NCBI RefSeq assembly: GCF_026651875.1
Contig: NZ_CP104067.1
Coordinates: 3,348,001-3,412,000 of the forward strand
Origin: Alicyclobacillus fastidiosus
Lineage (GTDB): Bacteria > Bacillota > Bacilli > Alicyclobacillales > Alicyclobacillaceae
DNA length: 64,000 nucleotides
Reading direction: 5' to 3'
In this document: positions 8,592 to 16,970 of the stretch, one piece after another
Layout of the letters: every line of letters begins with the position of its first letter
Position numbering within the stretch: position 1 is the first letter of the stretch
Program-made: the position numbers and the translations under genes
The notes under the pieces: generated by a model
Told to the model about the DNA's origin: nothing
Seen by the model: the letters and a program-made list of their open reading frames with translations, nothing else
Databases searched by the model: none

Positions 8592-10244
8592 CATGACCTA
8601 TGCAGTTGTTGTATGAATTAGGAATTTCGAAAACAAGAAAAGACTTGACAAATCAAAAACACCGCAATAATCGCCGAGAAGGTACTGGTTACCTACCTCT
8701 TAGTGATTCGGGTGTTGTGCGTGGCGAATTTATGCAAACCAAAGTTCAAAGTTTTATCGTCGTTCAGTCAGGTCGGTGGGATACCGTTGCTTTGTACCCT
8801 GTGGGAGCGTTTTGACCTCTCTCTGCTACTATCTCAATCCGGCATTTTCAAAGTTCGCGGTGTGGCGACCTGGGTCCTTGCTTTCCTTTACGTGGTCGGA
8901 TTAATTAACCGTTCTCCCTCGGTGAATGCATTGTCGTCGTTTTATAACCAAGACGGTCTACTGCAACAGACACTCGGCGCGAAGAAGATATCGCAATCCG
9001 CACTCAGTCGGTTTCTGACCGGGTTTTCCGGTTGGGATGTATTCAACAATAAGCGTACTGAAAGGCTTCAGGATGACACAGACACTGCACTAACAAATGG
9101 CGATGTTCTGGCCTTGGACGACACGCATGCACCACACCCATATGCGAAGAAAATCCCCTTTCTCTATTGGCTTTACGACAGTTCCAGCAAAACCTACACA
9201 TGGGCCATGAACATCGTCGCATTACACGCTGTTCGCCGAAACGGTGTTGAGTACCCATGGTCCTATTCCATCTGGAAGAAACCAGAATCGGAGACAGCTA
9301 AAGAGTCTTCAAAACTAGACTTGGCATGGCGCATGCTTCAGGATGTTCGCAAACAAGTATCGTGTCGATTGTGGGTTGTTATGGACCGTTGGTACTTCAG
9401 CAAACCATTCTTGCGTCAGTGCGAGTCTGCCAATTTCGATTGGATCACGAAGGCGAAACGCAATACGAAGCTGTTCCGTCGACTCATTGAACCGGGCACC
9501 GGGCGTGAACGATTTGTTCCCATACAGCCCATAGATTTGATTCGTGAAGTCTATCCGCGCTTGAAGATGCAACCCAAGGCGAAAGTTGCTTCTGTAGTCT
9601 GTCAGGATATCTACATACAGATGCCGGCAGAAAAACGCAATCGTAAAGGACAAATGATCATAAAAATGAAGTACACACCCATTGCTGCAGTGGTTGGCTG
9701 GCGGGTTAAGGAGGAGTCTAAGGATACCGAGCGAAGCAGGATCGACACAACCGACGAATCAGACCACGAACCCGCGGCCGACTACAAGGGTGCATATCTG
9801 CTGATGAGTAATCGTCACGACGTTCCACAGGAAGTGCTTGGGGCATGGCTACGCCGCTGGAATATTGAAATCCTGTTTCGTACAGCCAAGCAAGAGTTGG
9901 GTATGTTGAACTGCCATTCACAAAACGAGAACCACATTCATGCACACCTGACGCTGCTATTCACGGCGGAAACTCTCATTCGGTATCTGCTTTGGGCACA
10001 ACGAAAAACAGCGGGCAAAGAGGATTGCACCCACGGCCAAGTGATCCGCAATCTAATTTGCATCCGCTGCCACACACGTCGAGTCCATAGTAGAAATAAA
10101 CCAGACTCGATTACACTCGATCTTGACACAGTCGCAAAGGATTTTGCAAGACTGATTCGTAGACTTTGGCCACCCAATCTAGAAATCGGGTGGTTCTGTC
10201 CCTTTTCAACCAACCAATTGTTGGGGACAACTGCATAGGTCATG
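8592..10244 (+). mobile_element. Complete IS element with DDE transposase (IS4/IS701-like), 1653 bp
   Basis: The element is bounded by an inverted repeat whose first 18 bases are identical at both ends (CATGACCTATGCAGTTGT at 8592-8609 and its complement at 10227-10244). It is flanked by the 6-bp direct repeat CTTAAA. It carries one transposase gene filling almost its entire length. The clean ends, intact transposase and in-frame restoration of the host gene on paper all point to a recent, possibly still mobile insertion. The family label is by transposase appearance only; the 6-bp duplication is not the usual length for IS4 or IS701 members, so a subgroup is uncertain. Confidence 0.9.
8703..10238 (+). 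CDS. DDE transposase of the insertion sequence
   Basis: This is an RNase H-fold transposase of up to 511 residues. The first catalytic aspartate is in VLALDDTH (about 136-143), the second in WVVMDRWYF (about 224-232). The glutamate lies in the C-terminal signature WLRRWNIEILFRTAKQELG (about 384-402), an R-x-x-x-E-x-x-x-x-x-x-K arrangement as in IS4-like enzymes. The true start is unclear: GTG at 8703 gives the longest frame, GTG codons shortly downstream are alternatives, and no strong ribosome binding site is seen. The coding frame is intact. The gene opposes the kinase gene it interrupts. Confidence 0.85.
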   Translation: MIRVLCVANLCKPKFKVLSSFSQVGGIPLLCTLWERFDLSLLLSQSGIFKVRGVATWVLAFLYVVGLINRSPSVNALSSFYNQDGLLQQTLGAKKISQSALSRFLTGFSGWDVFNNKRTERLQDDTDTALTNGDVLALDDTHAPHPYAKKIPFLYWLYDSSSKTYTWAMNIVALHAVRRNGVEYPWSYSIWKKPESETAKESSKLDLAWRMLQDVRKQVSCRLWVVMDRWYFSKPFLRQCESANFDWITKAKRNTKLFRRLIEPGTGRERFVPIQPIDLIREVYPRLKMQPKAKVASVVCQDIYIQMPAEKRNRKGQMIIKMKYTPIAAVVGWRVKEESKDTERSRIDTTDESDHEPAADYKGAYLLMSNRHDVPQEVLGAWLRRWNIEILFRTAKQELGMLNCHSQNENHIHAHLTLLFTAETLIRYLLWAQRKTAGKEDCTHGQVIRNLICIRCHTRRVHSRNKPDSITLDLDTVAKDFARLIRRLWPPNLEIGWFCPFSTNQLLGTTA

Positions 10245-10250
10245 CTTAAA
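10245..10250. repeat. Target-site duplication, right copy
   Basis: CTTAAA directly follows the right inverted repeat and matches the copy at 8586-8591. Confidence 0.85.
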
Positions 10251-10457
10251 TTGACTACCTCCTAGATTCATCCACACACCATCGAACGTGTTCTGGATCA
10301 CGGTAGCAATACTGGTCTTCCCAGATCTCGGAGTACCATTCAGGATGACTGTCTTTCCGAGGTTATCTTCGTGTGCCACACGTTACCCTCCATATAGTAC
10401 CTTGTCTATACTGCTGGGCTAATCCGCTGACGTGTCGCTGCCACACCAGTAATACAA

Positions 10458-10524
10458 GCTACATTTCGCCCTCACGCTGGATGCGAATTAGGTTCAGAGA
10501 TGTACTACAGGGTTCAAGTGTAGC
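10458..10524 (-). promoter_or_regulatory. Structured leader, degenerate TPP-riboswitch-like element (tentative)
   Basis: Outer arms GCTACA (10458-10463) and TGTAGC (10519-10524) pair perfectly. An inner stem pairs TTCGC (10465-10469) with GCGAA (10493-10497). Read on the minus strand, the segment contains GAACCTAAT and then CCAGCGTGAGGG, which echo the conserved 3' half of thiamine-pyrophosphate riboswitches. The conserved CTGAGA of that class is missing and the P4/P5 stem is not preserved. It lies about 80 bases upstream of the copy 2 kinase start. It may be a degraded riboswitch or an unrelated leader hairpin. Confidence 0.25.
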
Positions 10525-10722
10525 ATGATATTTTTAGATACTTCAGTCTGTATTTTCAGTTTATTTTTCGGTATCGTAAATCTCGAAGGAACATTTGCTA
10601 CTCTCAAATCCTCTGTCGCTAAACTCAAAAGTTCAATGAGCGTGGTATTTACGGTGTGGATATTCATTCAAAAGAGTTGCTGCTGAAGTACTAATAAATT
10701 GATGAAGCTTAGGATGAGAAAA

Positions 10723-10883
10723 GGGGGTGTCCCAAAAGTCAATTTTGGATTTTTGAAGCCCCACTTTGATTAAGAATTCCTTAAAACAAGAAGCCTCCAT
10801 CTCCACTTTCACTGTGGATTTGGAGGCTTTTCTATATGATGTTGGGACTGGATGACTTGGTACGACCCTTTTGGGACAGCCCC
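10723..10883. repeat. MITE-like element with IS-type ends and internal hairpin
   Basis: Terminal inverted repeats GGGGGTGTCCCAAAAG (10723-10738) and CTTTTGGGACAGCCCC (10868-10883) differ at one position and bound 161 bp without a transposase. Similar G-rich TGTCCCAAAAG ends are common on insertion sequences of Bacilli. Inside lies a strong hairpin (AAGCCTCC at 10791-10798, GGAGGCTT at 10822-10829, with further pairing inward) followed by T residues, which may be the terminator left over from a parent element. An 85-residue frame crossing the repeat on the minus strand is not a gene. Confidence 0.75.
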
Positions 10884-10940
10884 TTTTCATTGTTGATGTT
10901 TTCCTATTTCGAGCCGTACTTGAGGTGCACTACAAGGGCA

Positions 10941-11234
10941 TTAAAACCCATGTTGGGGATCATTGACGAAGTCGATTGAACCACATTGAGGACATACAAA
11001 CACGTGTACTGCAACATTACGTTCCAACGCTGTATTAAGAAACTCCTCATCTCGTCCACCTAACAAAAGGTCAGTTACAAACCCTGCCCGACGGCTTAGT
11101 CCTCCGGTCCGGATGGCATGAGCACCATGGTACTGCATCGCCAACTGACATCGAGCACAATGATGGTTATTATCATATTGTCCATCTGGACCAATACCTT
11201 CCGCCGCTCTGCGAAGTGAATCGAAAAAACCCAT
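10941..11234 (-). CDS. Small zinc-ribbon-like protein of unknown function
   Basis: This 97-residue predicted cytoplasmic protein has two CxxC knuckles (CARC at about 26-29 and CPQC at about 81-84) that could form a zinc ribbon. It begins MGFFDSLRRAAEG, a start seen in several small Bacilli proteins of unknown function. The middle (GGLSRRAGFVTDLLLGGRDEEFLN) has no known motif. AAGGAGGTAAA lies about six bases before the ATG, so expression is likely. Function is not known; metal or nucleic-acid binding is only an inference from the cysteines. Confidence 0.65.
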   Translation of the reverse strand: MGFFDSLRRAAEGIGPDGQYDNNHHCARCQLAMQYHGAHAIRTGGLSRRAGFVTDLLLGGRDEEFLNTALERNVAVHVFVCPQCGSIDFVNDPQHGF

Positions 11235-11463
11235 TTTTATTTACCTCCTTAACCACGATATCATTAGACGTTTTCTTCATTGCTCCAGTCCAATTAAACT
11301 TTGAAGCTACAGCAAGGTCATTGTTATATTCCTCAATGCCAGCTGTAGTCTCCTGCTGGATTAGAGTATGCGTATATTTCTCGAAAGGCACTGATCTTTA
11401 TTGGTTTAGTCTGCCCTTTAGCAATAAAGGTGCCCGTGCCTTCTCGTATAAACACCGGTACCT

Positions 11464-12118
11464 CTATAGGTTCGGCCAGTTACCGGTGTCTCGATTCGCA
11501 TTCCGACCATTTGCTGGTGGAAAGATCCTTCCGATAAGCAGAATAGCAGCACCAATGAAGATTACGCCACTTGCAGCTAAGGTAGGCACACCAAACCCTC
11601 CTAAATGACTGGCCAGCAGACCTGTCCCAGCGGCACCGACGATTTGGCCGATCCCAAAAATCCCGGTCATTAGACCAATAGCTTTACTGCTGTCCTGTGG
11701 ACGTAATTTCCTCCCTAACATCGTCCCTAGCGTGGTGATGCCCATGAATGTACCGCCAAACAGGATGGATCCAAGATAACCCCCCAAAGCATTCGATGCG
11801 ACTACCGGTAACAGCACACCAAGCGCTTGCAGAAGGTAAGCCGCCACAAGTGCAGGAACGTCACCCACCGATGGGCGAGGTACGCCCACACGATGTAAGA
11901 AGGTAAAGCCGCTAGACCAACCGCAACCCAACAATACGCCGAAAATCCATTAAGCGTTGGCATCTTTGTAGCCATCGTCACCAGAAAAGAGCCTGTGATG
12001 ATATAGCCAAGCCCCTCACAGCCATATGCCACCATGAGCCAGGGAAAGTAAGTTCTTAGCTCACGTCTCTGTGCCAGGTTCCAACTGTCTTGGTTCGTCG
12101 GAAAGATTCATTTTTATC
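11464..12118 (-). pseudogene. Broken MFS transporter, YbfB/YjiJ-like (C-terminal half)
   Basis: Two overlapping minus-strand frames form the C-terminal half of a YbfB/YjiJ-type major facilitator transporter. The first (to about 11880) reads MVAYGCEGLGYIITGSFLV and VGLAALPSYIVWAYLAHR. The second (to 11464) carries hydrophobic helices such as GTFMGITTLGTMLGRKL and GIFGIGQIVGAAGTGLLASH. A frameshift lies near 11880-11900, and the N-terminal six helices are missing upstream of about 12118. The gene cannot make a functional twelve-helix transporter. The substrate was never clear for this family. Confidence 0.75.
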
Positions 12119-12199
12119 ACCGAGCTGAAAAGGTTTATTGAAATTGTTCAACAAAGCGAAAGCGGTGTCGCTTGGGCTTCTTCACTAGATCACGTTAGT

Positions 12200-12475
12200 T
12201 CATAGCAGTGCATTCATAACTGCCACATTGACTGATTCGGTCATTGTACTGATACTCCCTCGTTCCACAATATACAAACCGTTATTACGTTTAACTGCCC
12301 CATTGTGCAATAGGCCGAAGCAGTCAATCTGGAATATTTATGTAACGTCAGTTGAGCGTTTGTCTTCAGTAATGTCGACAAGCCTCTCAGGTATCGATTG
12401 TAGAAATGATTCCCTCATGATGTCATCCCACGCATCCATTAGTCCGGTGAAAATATTTATCTTTGGAAATACTAT
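12200..12475 (-). pseudogene. Decayed open frame of unknown family
   Basis: A single minus-strand frame from about 12475 to the stop at 12200-12202 encodes IFTGLMDAWDDIMRESFLQ, then (after one in-frame TAA) IDCFGLLHNGAVKRNNGLY and IVERGSISTMTESVNVAVM. The amino-acid composition looks protein-like, but no start codon with a ribosome binding site and no recognised family was found. It may be another broken gene. Low confidence. Confidence 0.3.
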
Positions 12476-12510
12476 GGAGCAAACTGACGACAAGGAATTA
12501 GGAGGATACA

Positions 12511-12804
12511 GTGTCAAAGAAGGACATCGAAATCAAAAAAGGCAATGAAATCATCGATGTGGACTTTGAGCAGAGAAAAGTGGTCATCAACGAGCGTTAC
12601 GAATGGTTACACATCATCAATGATATACTCTTAGCTCTTTGGTTTATCGTCGGAAGCATAATGTTTTTTTATGGGAGATTGGTTTATTGGGGGACGTGGT
12701 TATTCCTTGCCGGCAGCGTTCAAATGCTTATAGGCCCCGTTATTCGAGTTGCTCAAAAGATTCATTTGCACCGACTGAAGTACTTCGGCCAGCGAATTGG
12801 ATAA
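12511..12804 (+). CDS. YrhK-like small membrane protein
   Basis: The 97-residue protein has a charged N-terminus (about 1-34) followed by the YrhK-type domain. That domain comprises RYEWLHIINDILLALWFIVG (about 30-49), a second hydrophobic stretch WGTWLFLAGSVQMLIGPVI (about 60-78), and a short basic tail. Two membrane segments are predicted. The GTG start at 12511 has GGAGGATACA directly upstream. Bacillus YrhK has no established biochemical function. The gene stands alone between a decayed region and a non-coding stretch. Confidence 0.75.
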   Translation: MSKKDIEIKKGNEIIDVDFEQRKVVINERYEWLHIINDILLALWFIVGSIMFFYGRLVYWGTWLFLAGSVQMLIGPVIRVAQKIHLHRLKYFGQRIG

Positions 12805-13379
12805 GTCCTTCTACGTGGGAGGCGGGAGCTTTGAATAACGGCAAATATACCCTCGTCGCTCCAAAACGGACTTAGTTAGTTCTTCTCCTCTCATTGTATA
12901 TAATTACTTCCAACCACCTCGGCAATCAATCCATGATAGTCTCCATACCTACTTCCTGCAAGCGTTGTGCAACTCGATGCAGCAGAGCAAGGACATCACT
13001 CCGCAACTCCCATTGCGATTCAAAATGGTTCTAACTACGCGCCAACATCCCCCGGCATAGCTTCACCCATATGTAACAACCCATTGTTTCGATAGCAACG
13101 ATCGCATTTATCCGCCCGAGAGTGACATTTGACTGCGGTAAGACGCCGTATATATCCATGCACCGGTGAATACGCGAACTTCTGGGAGTTATCCCCGTAC
13201 CCTGATTTAAGGGATTCGACGGTTGTGTCTCCAAATCAGGGTGTCCGCTTCATCGTGGATTCCGTCGTCTGGATGGCTCATTTTGTTTTACCCGAACAAA
13301 GCGTTCTCTTTCAATGTACTGATCAAGATGATCGGCACGACACAACTCCCATATGGTCTTGCGTTGGCTACGATACAAT
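12805..13379. other. Non-coding or degenerate stretch
   Basis: Open frames here (13031-13234 minus, 13129-13383 plus) lack recognisable domains and ribosome binding sites. A minus-strand reading of about 12900-13030 gives a short helical-looking peptide with an in-frame stop, possibly the end of a decayed gene. No repeats or RNA genes were seen. Confidence 0.35.
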
Positions 13380-13799
13380 TTAAGTAATCGTTTTTTTCGT
13401 TGGAGCACTCTTGGAGTCAGCTTCCTTGGTGCTAAAGGCGTATAAGTTTCTCTTCACAATTTTACGCATAATTTGCCCGATGACTTTATGTTGGGGATGT
13501 CCGTATTCTCCCTGCACCCCATGGGTGACCACCTTTTTAAACCGATTTCTCCGAACTAACTTTTGCAAATCTCTCTTCAGACCACCTCTATTAAACCGAT
13601 ACGAATACGTATCTTTGTAGTTCCAAATCTCATATTCCGCTCCAATGCGTTTCATGACCTTCGCAAATTCCTTCGCTCTGGTTTTGTTGTAGCCGTTTGT
13701 GACGCACACAACTTTCCAGTTTTTCTGCTTAAGCAAATGTGCCCTACCAAATATAATTTCGTCGTCAGGATGCGCCACAACCATTAGTCTCTTTGCCAC
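13380..13799 (-). CDS. Short PIG-L/LmbE-family deacetylase
   Basis: This 139-residue protein shows the N-terminal metal-binding AHPDDE motif (residues 9-14) of the PIG-L/LmbE family, zinc enzymes that remove acetyl groups from N-acetylglucosamine conjugates. The second metal region is recognisable in THGVQGEYGHPQHKVIGQI (about 92-110), which supplies a histidine. It is shorter than most family members (about 220-230 residues) and ends in a polar lysine/serine tail, but both motifs are present. The GTG start has GGAGG five bases ahead. It points away from the glycosyltransferase gene at 14009; the two may act on the same sugar. The protein is strongly basic, like its neighbours. Confidence 0.8.
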   Translation of the reverse strand: MAKRLMVVAHPDDEIIFGRAHLLKQKNWKVVCVTNGYNKTRAKEFAKVMKRIGAEYEIWNYKDTYSYRFNRGGLKRDLQKLVRRNRFKKVVTHGVQGEYGHPQHKVIGQIMRKIVKRNLYAFSTKEADSKSAPTKKTIT

Positions 13800-14008
13800 A
13801 ACCGCCTCCGAACAGACTGTTTAGAAATCGTACTCGCTTCCCCGAACTCCGTTGGCTTATCTAAGTTATGTCACGGAGGGGATCAACGACAGGGCAAACC
13901 AAACGGCGCTCCAACTTAGCGAGCGAACGGACTTAGTGTTGTAGCCGTGACGGTACTCGACATTCAGACCATACAATGCGTTCTATGATAATTTAGGGAG
14001 GGGTCGCG

Positions 14009-15130
14009 ATGAAGGTCTTAGCCATCATCGCAATACCAGAATTTGGCAGCACAGAAACGCACGTTGTGTCGCTGTCTAAAGCTCTCAAACGGCACGGAAT
14101 TGGGGTTACAGTCGCCACCTATGGTGGACCTTATGTGCAAGTCATGCGCAGACAAGGAATTACTGTACACAAGATCCCCAGGTCTAAGCGATTATCGACC
14201 ACCGCAGCCGCAAGGTACATCTCCACTATCGTCAAAGGACACGGTTATTCCATCATTCATGCCCATGACATCGAATCCTTTGGCATGCTTCGACATCTGT
14301 CCAAGGAATTACCACATGTTCCACGCGTGATAACTGTACACGGAACGTACTTTTCCAGTACTGAACTGAAGCGTGCGTCACGAGCGTGTAATCGTGTGAT
14401 TGCAGTCTCACGTACAGTGCGGAAACGACTCATTCGAGCGGGGTGCCCGAGCAGTAAGGTCAAATGGATACCCAACGGAATCCACGTTCAAGTGTACTCT
14501 CCAAAGGCTGATTCGATTTCACGTCGACGCAAGCTTAGGCTCCCTGAAAAGGGACACATTTGTCTGTACGTAGGTCGACTTCAGTCGGATAAATGGCGTA
14601 TTGCACGAAAATTTATCTTGGCATCAGAGCGAGTCGCTCGCAATCGTGCCAATGTTGTGTCCGTCGTAGTCGGTTATGGGGCCTACCGCGCCCAGCTTTC
14701 CAAGTTGGCTAAGCGGGTCAATACTCGACTGGGCAGAAAAGCGGTTCGTGTACTGCCACCAACAACGCAAATACAAAACTACTATCGATCAGCCACGCTT
14801 GTGGTCGGTACCGGCAGAGTTGCCCTAGAAGCAATGTCCTGTGCGAAACCCGTGATTGCAGCAGGAATTGCTGGATACGAAGGAATCGTTACTCAAAGCA
14901 CCTGGAAGAGAAACGCATCGAGCCAATTTGGAGACAATCGTGCCAGTGGTGAAATTACTGTAAGGCGACTCGCAAATGACATGAAAAAACTCATACGTGA
15001 TGAGCGGTTGAACAAATCTGCTGGAAAGTTCGGTCGAAACATGGTCGTTCGACGTTTTTCGGTTGTACGTACTGCAAAACTGACGAGCGGTGTGTATCGA
15101 AAGGTTACGTACGGGGGGCAAGAGGCATGA
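14009..15130 (+). CDS. GT4-type glycosyltransferase
   Basis: This 373-residue GT-B fold glycosyltransferase resembles retaining family GT4. The N-terminal half has IPEFGSTETHVVSLSKAL and the donor-side linker IHAHDIESFGM. The C-terminal half has KVKWIPNGIHV, the nucleotide-sugar region YVGRLQSDKWRI, and TGRVALEAMSCAKPVIAAG (about 268-286), which contains the conserved glutamate. ATG at 14009 follows GGGAGGGG. It is cytoplasmic or membrane-associated and unusually rich in arginine and lysine. Its stop overlaps the start of the HipA-like gene by ATGA, so the two were co-translated. The acceptor is unknown; spore-coat or surface glycoconjugate work is only inferred from CotSA-CotS-type pairs in Bacillus. 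Confidence 0.85.
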   Translation: MKVLAIIAIPEFGSTETHVVSLSKALKRHGIGVTVATYGGPYVQVMRRQGITVHKIPRSKRLSTTAAARYISTIVKGHGYSIIHAHDIESFGMLRHLSKELPHVPRVITVHGTYFSSTELKRASRACNRVIAVSRTVRKRLIRAGCPSSKVKWIPNGIHVQVYSPKADSISRRRKLRLPEKGHICLYVGRLQSDKWRIARKFILASERVARNRANVVSVVVGYGAYRAQLSKLAKRVNTRLGRKAVRVLPPTTQIQNYYRSATLVVGTGRVALEAMSCAKPVIAAGIAGYEGIVTQSTWKRNASSQFGDNRASGEITVRRLANDMKKLIRDERLNKSAGKFGRNMVVRRFSVVRTAKLTSGVYRKVTYGGQEA

Positions 15131-15896
15131 GGAAATCCCATGGTTGGAGGATTGAAAAAACGCTAAAGGGAGAATATTTAACGGTTTGGAAGGTTGTCCG
15201 CTGGAGGAATGGAAGGCTACAAACGGGTTTCTTCAAATTTACGAACCCCAGGTACTATCGCCGTACTGGACCACTCTCGCAAATGAACTGATTTGTAACC
15301 GCCTAGCAAAATTGCTTGGACTTCCTGTGGCAACAACCAAGGTTGCTACGATAAACGGAAAAGTCGGCGTCCTCTCAATAGCTAATCACAGCCGAAAAGT
15401 ACGAACCTGGAAACAGGTCCTGCGCAAACGCTCCAACTTACGTAAGATAATTATCAAACCAAAACGACTATACAAAACCTTTGTTTTTGACGTCTGGGTG
15501 TGCAATGTCGACCGCAGCGGAAATAACATTATGGTTTACTCCACGGGGAAGAAATACAATTTTTATTTGATTGATCATGAACTCACGCTGCTAGGCGCTG
15601 TCCGATATGAGGAGCGGCGCTGGTGTTCAGCATATTGGGATGATGTGATTCGGTACACATATGGATATAAGCCAATCTTACGGTCGCATGGCCGCGACTA
15701 CAGTAAGCTTGCCCCATACGTACGTACAATACGGAGAATCCACCCCAAAACCATTCGCAGAGTAATAAACAGCGTACCATCAAGGTTCATTTCCCCTGGA
15801 GATAAAATCTTGACAGAGAAAATTCTGTTGCGACCTAGACGTCGTCTCCCTCGCATTCTTTTAACCTGCGAAGCCCACCTCTCAAAGAGGGTCTAG
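15127..15896 (+). pseudogene. HipA-like kinase, frameshifted near the N-terminus
   Basis: The ATG at 15127 overlaps the glycosyltransferase stop. Its frame gives MRKSHGWRIEKTLKGEYLTV and then TGFFKFTNPRYYRRTGPL, before a stop near 15293. The -1 frame continues the family pattern with ANELICNRLAKLLGLPVATT and on to 15896. The joined protein matches HipA-like (HipA_2) kinases. Expected kinase residues are present: FDVWVCNVDRSGNNIMV (catalytic Asp and metal-binding Asn) and FYLIDHELTLLG (DFG-like Asp). A single-base loss between about 15245 and 15295 explains the break, unless it is a sequencing error or recoding. No HipB-like antitoxin gene is nearby, so a toxin-antitoxin role is not supported. 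Confidence 0.7.
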
Positions 15897-16019
15897 CACT
15901 GAGACAAATAGTTATAAACGCGTGGGCACAACGTCCACCGCTTTTTCTGAATCACAGATAATGGTTGCTACAAGCGGCTGCCATCCTGGCAGCCAATGAA
16001 TTCCTATTGCGTATTGGGC

Positions 16020-16970
16020 TCAGATAAATAAATCCGTACTTAGGTACTTTAGACCGGAATCGTTCACTGTGACCACGATGGTTGAGCCCTGCTCTGTTGT
16101 TCGTAGTAGCCGTAGAGCTGCCGCAATGTTGGCTCCCGTTGAAAAACCCGCAAAAATCCCTTCCTTCCGCGCGAGATCACGAGCCGCCGCTTTGGCGTCA
16201 TCATCTGAAACTTGTAGGTATCCGTCGATTAGTCCTTCTTCAAGAAAAGGAAGATCCATCGAGTATCCGCCGCCTTGAATTTTGTGATTGGGGTTGATTA
16301 TCGGTTTCCCAGCCAAATATGGAGCCGACGCCGGTTCAACTACATAGCACCGTATGCTTGTCCCACGAGCTTTTAAGGTCCTGGCGCAGCCGGTAAAAGT
16401 TCCACCACTACCCACCAAATCGAGAAAGACGTCGATTTTCCCGCCGGTTTGTTCCCAAATCTCTAGGCCCGTACCGTACTCATGCGAGTGAACATTCCCT
16501 CGACGGAGGAACTGATCTGCTCGAAAGGCGTTACGTTCACTTGTGATTTTTTGAGCCACTTCCTCTACTAATTGCAAATCTTCCCCAGACACCAGTCCCG
16601 GTAAGGAACCTGGAGCTTGATCGACCAGAATCACCTCAGCACCGAGAGCCTTCATCATCCGTCCCCGTTCCATGGAATTGCCTTTAGACATCACAGCCAC
16701 AAATGGGTATCCCTTGACGGCGCAGACAATAGCAAGTCCCGTGCCCATGTTGCCACTTGTCAACTCAACCACCGTCTGACCAGGCGATAGTTCCCCTGAA
16801 CCCTCCGCCTCGTTAATTATTTGCAAGGCCGCACGATCCTTTTTACTGAAACCTGGATTCAAGTATTCGAGCTTTGCAAGCAGTCTACCTGTTAGCCCTT
16901 TTGTCAATCTGGACAGTTCTACTATGGGGGTATTACCAATGACCTCATGAATTCCGGTTAGAATCGCCAT
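16020..16970 (-). CDS. CysK-like PLP-dependent synthase
   Basis: This 316-residue fold-type II PLP enzyme belongs to the cysteine synthase/cystathionine beta-synthase family. It has IGNTPIVELSRL (about 11-22), the PLP-lysine region NPGFSKKDRAA (about 38-48), the asparagine loop TSGNMGTGLA (about 70-79), the phosphate-binding SGGTFTG (about 189-195) and a C-terminal GIFAGFSTGANIAA. The PLP-lysine and asparagine loops deviate from the canonical NPxGSxKDR and TSGNTGIGLA of O-acetylserine sulfhydrylases. The substrate may therefore differ from classical cysteine synthesis. Family length is complete. AGAAGGCG precedes the ATG. No serine acetyltransferase gene is adjacent. Confidence 0.85.
   Translation of the reverse strand: MAILTGIHEVIGNTPIVELSRLTKGLTGRLLAKLEYLNPGFSKKDRAALQIINEAEGSGELSPGQTVVELTSGNMGTGLAIVCAVKGYPFVAVMSKGNSMERGRMMKALGAEVILVDQAPGSLPGLVSGEDLQLVEEVAQKITSERNAFRADQFLRRGNVHSHEYGTGLEIWEQTGGKIDVFLDLVGSGGTFTGCARTLKARGTSIRCYVVEPASAPYLAGKPIINPNHKIQGGGYSMDLPFLEEGLIDGYLQVSDDDAKAAARDLARKEGIFAGFSTGANIAAALRLLRTTEQGSTIVVTVNDSGLKYLSTDLFI

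Larger units (their letters stand above)
8049..10379 (-). pseudogene. Chloramphenicol phosphotransferase-like kinase (copy 2), interrupted by IS
   Basis: The gene starts with GTG at 10379 (GGAGGG upstream) and reads VAHEDNLGKTVILNG, the Walker A GTPRSGKTS and NTFDGVWMNLGGSQFK before the insertion sequence begins at 10244. The rest (KKITPDRYQPGIGLRPGG and onward) resumes at 8591. Removing the element plus one 6-bp target copy gives an uninterrupted frame that aligns residue by residue with copy 1 at the joint. So this is a recent knock-out of a tandem duplicate. Copy 2 differs from copy 1 mainly at its C-terminus (MQDDLVFGASLVSGIDL). Confidence 0.9.

Noticed and set aside
10633..10890. 85-residue minus-strand frame
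   Set aside because: It lies across the MITE and its ends are the inverted repeats; it is not a gene.
13380..15130. GT4 plus PIG-L as bacillithiol synthesis genes (BshA/BshB)
   Set aside because: The deacetylase is far shorter than BshB, the genes are divergent, and the usual bacillithiol gene neighbours are missing.
15127..15896. HipA-like protein as a toxin of a HipBA toxin-antitoxin pair
   Set aside because: No HipB-like helix-turn-helix gene upstream; the coupled neighbour is a glycosyltransferase.
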